Shown in pieces: positions 6,285 through 7,344 of a stretch of 7,344 nucleotides of DNA. Made by a program: the position numbers and the translations under genes. This stretch comes from Alphaproteobacteria bacterium UBA2954. Its GTDB lineage: Bacteria; Pseudomonadota; Alphaproteobacteria; Puniceispirillales; Puniceispirillaceae. Every line of letters starts with the position of its first letter. The first letter of the stretch is position 1. The notes beneath the pieces were generated by a model, which saw nothing but the letters and a program-made list of their open reading frames with translations, searched no databases and had not been told where the DNA came from. Location of the stretch: the NCBI GenBank assembly GCA_002348585.1, contig DEBO01000159.1:4902-12245 (forward strand). The letters run 5' to 3'.

Positions 6285-6312
6285 TTATGTCATGAGGTGC
6301 CCCTATTGTCAG
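6284..6312 (-). promoter_or_regulatory. Near-consensus sigma70 promoter for the GT4-lptD operon
   Basis: On the minus strand CTGACA (6312-6307) and CATAAT (6289-6284) are separated by exactly 17 bases. Each hexamer differs from TTGACA/TATAAT at one position. Transcription would start near 6277 and give a leader of about 50 bases before the TTG at 6225. The promoter lies within an upstream in-frame extension of the GT4 frame that has no ATG or GTG, which argues against coding there. Confidence 0.6.
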
Positions 6313-6361
6313 CGGTAAATGGCAGGGGATGAAGGATTAATTTACTCTGGACTGTTCGGTC

Positions 6362-6391
6362 TTTAATGCTCATAAACGCTAAAATTATAAA
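6362..6391 (+). promoter_or_regulatory. Weak candidate promoter for the GT9 gene
   Basis: TATAAA (6386-6391) is a reasonable -10 element. The best -35 at a suitable distance is TTTAAT (6362-6367), 18 bases upstream and matching only half the consensus. The intergenic region 6226-6419 is divergent, so a forward promoter must lie somewhere in it, but this placement is uncertain. Confidence 0.25.
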
Positions 6392-6422
6392 TTTCTAGAG
6401 ATAAAAGAGATAAAATAGCGTG

Positions 6423-7343
6423 ATGAATGAGCGGATACTTTTAATTAAACATGGCGCCCTTGGCGATATAATTCAGGGTTTTGACGCTTTTCACAGCTTG
6501 CGCAAGGGTTGCCCCGACGCACAAATATCACTTTTGACAACCAAACCATACGAAAAATTGATGAGGTCTTCAAATTGGTTTGACGAAGTTCTCATCGATC
6601 AAAGAACAACAGCATGGAATATTTTTCAGACATTGCGTTTGAAATCTTTAATGGGAATGGGTTGGGATAAAATTATTGATTTGCAATGCTCCAAGCGCAC
6701 TGCCAACTATGGTAGACTTGTGTCAAAGGGCACGCGTTGGTTTGGAATTGCTCCAAATGCTACCGATTTACTGCCAGATTTTACAGGTATAACCAATCGT
6801 CAGCGAATGCTTACTGCTGTATGTATGGCTGGAGCAACGGAGATAGAACCTGACCTTTCATTTCTGACATCATCCGGTTTTGTAAGTTCTACATTAGGTT
6901 TGAAGCATCCTTATGCATTAATTTTACCCAGTTCATCTGAAGCGGGTAAACTTAGACGTTGGCCAATTGAAAACTTTATAAAAACAGCTGAAGCATTAAA
7001 AAGTAATGGTTTTCAGCCTGTATTGTCAGGAACTGAATCAGATAGACCAATCACGTCTGCAATTGCAACTGAATGTTCTGAATGCCTTGACTTGACAGGC
7101 CCACCAAATTTATTTCTTCTCGCAGAATTGGCCTTAGGCTCCTCTTTTGTCATAGGAAATAACACAGGTCCTGTATTTTTAGCAGCCCGTCTAAATGTGC
7201 CGACATTGATGTTGATGGGTGCTGAAACAGATGCTTCAATGTCAGCACCTTATGGAGAAAAGGCCAGGTGGATGCAAAAAGATAGGCTTGACCAGCTATC
7301 CTTTGACGAGGTTTGGGAAACTGTGAAAGTAGCTTTAGAATGA
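6423..7343 (+). CDS. Family GT9 heptosyltransferase-like glycosyltransferase
   Basis: A complete GT-B enzyme of 306 residues, related to the ADP-heptose:LPS heptosyltransferases WaaC/WaaF that build the LPS inner core in the cytoplasm. The N-terminus NERILLIKHGALGDIIQGFDA is the family hallmark; the Asp in ALGD corresponds to the proposed catalytic base of WaaC. DKIIDLQCSKRT (about 82-93) is the N-domain strand and loop. YALILPSSSEAGKLRRWP (164-181) is the start of the donor domain with its basic KLRRW segment. LDLTGPPNLFLLAEL followed by VIGNNTGPVFLAARLNVPT is the nucleotide-sugar site. In that last motif the usual Asp and His (GNDTGPxHLAA) are Asn and Phe, so donor specificity may differ from true heptosyltransferases. 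A GTG directly before the ATG (6420) is an equally possible start, adding one residue; only a weak AAGAG lies upstream. It is divergent from the GT4-lptD operon. Confidence 0.85.
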   Translation: MNERILLIKHGALGDIIQGFDAFHSLRKGCPDAQISLLTTKPYEKLMRSSNWFDEVLIDQRTTAWNIFQTLRLKSLMGMGWDKIIDLQCSKRTANYGRLVSKGTRWFGIAPNATDLLPDFTGITNRQRMLTAVCMAGATEIEPDLSFLTSSGFVSSTLGLKHPYALILPSSSEAGKLRRWPIENFIKTAEALKSNGFQPVLSGTESDRPITSAIATECSECLDLTGPPNLFLLAELALGSSFVIGNNTGPVFLAARLNVPTLMLMGAETDASMSAPYGEKARWMQKDRLDQLSFDEVWETVKVALE

Positions 7344-7344
7344 G

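Noticed and set aside
6299..6329. Inverted repeat CCCCT...AGGGG in the divergent intergenic region
   Set aside because: The stem is only five base pairs with a long loop and overlaps the promoter. It is too weak to call as an operator or terminator.
6241..6336. In-frame upstream extension of the GT4 gene to a TAA at 6337-6339
   Set aside because: The frame is open for about 32 codons but has no ATG, GTG or TTG, and a near-consensus promoter for the same operon lies inside it. It is read as untranslated leader and promoter.

Overview
The window looks like A+T-rich chromosomal DNA from a Gram-negative bacterium, most likely an alphaproteobacterium of the low-G+C marine kind. The evidence is an LptD outer-membrane LPS translocon with a Cys-rich FSPCNCD motif and the FGLPVFYFP / HPDDTVKRRSG signature, two GT-B glycosyltransferases of envelope type, and a short recombinase-like helix-turn-helix protein of a type I associate with Alphaproteobacteria. 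The taxonomic placement is inference from protein style only.

Layout. Bases 1-340 (minus) hold the N-terminal part of the small recombinase-like protein, which runs off the left edge. Bases 341-1066 are mostly non-coding and very A+T rich. They contain one credible 45-residue ORF (535-672) with a strong ribosome binding site, and a G+C-richer patch near 765-935 that I could not assign. Bases 1067-1485 are a badly decayed YpeA-like GNAT acetyltransferase gene spread over all three forward frames. It is followed directly by an intact LysE/RhtB-family exporter (1508-2113). That gene converges, with only 19 bases between stop codons, on a two-gene minus-strand operon: a GT4 glycosyltransferase (6225 to 5068) followed after 25 bases by lptD (5042 to 2133). 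Divergent from this operon is a GT9 heptosyltransferase-like gene (6420/6423-7343), whose stop codon overlaps a possible ATG of a next gene.

How the genes fit together. From 2133 to 7343 the window is an LPS-biogenesis locus. Two glycosyltransferases probably build or decorate LPS core or another envelope glycan, and LptD inserts finished LPS into the outer leaflet. The GT4-lptD operon has a near-consensus promoter on the minus strand (CTGACA, 17 bases, CATAAT) with a perfect 12-bp palindrome at the expected transcription start.

The most unusual feature is in LptD itself. The periplasmic OstA-like module, plus the Cys motif and the first residues of the barrel domain, is present twice in gapless register exactly 240 residues apart. 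This gives a 969-residue protein where the single-module version would be about 729.
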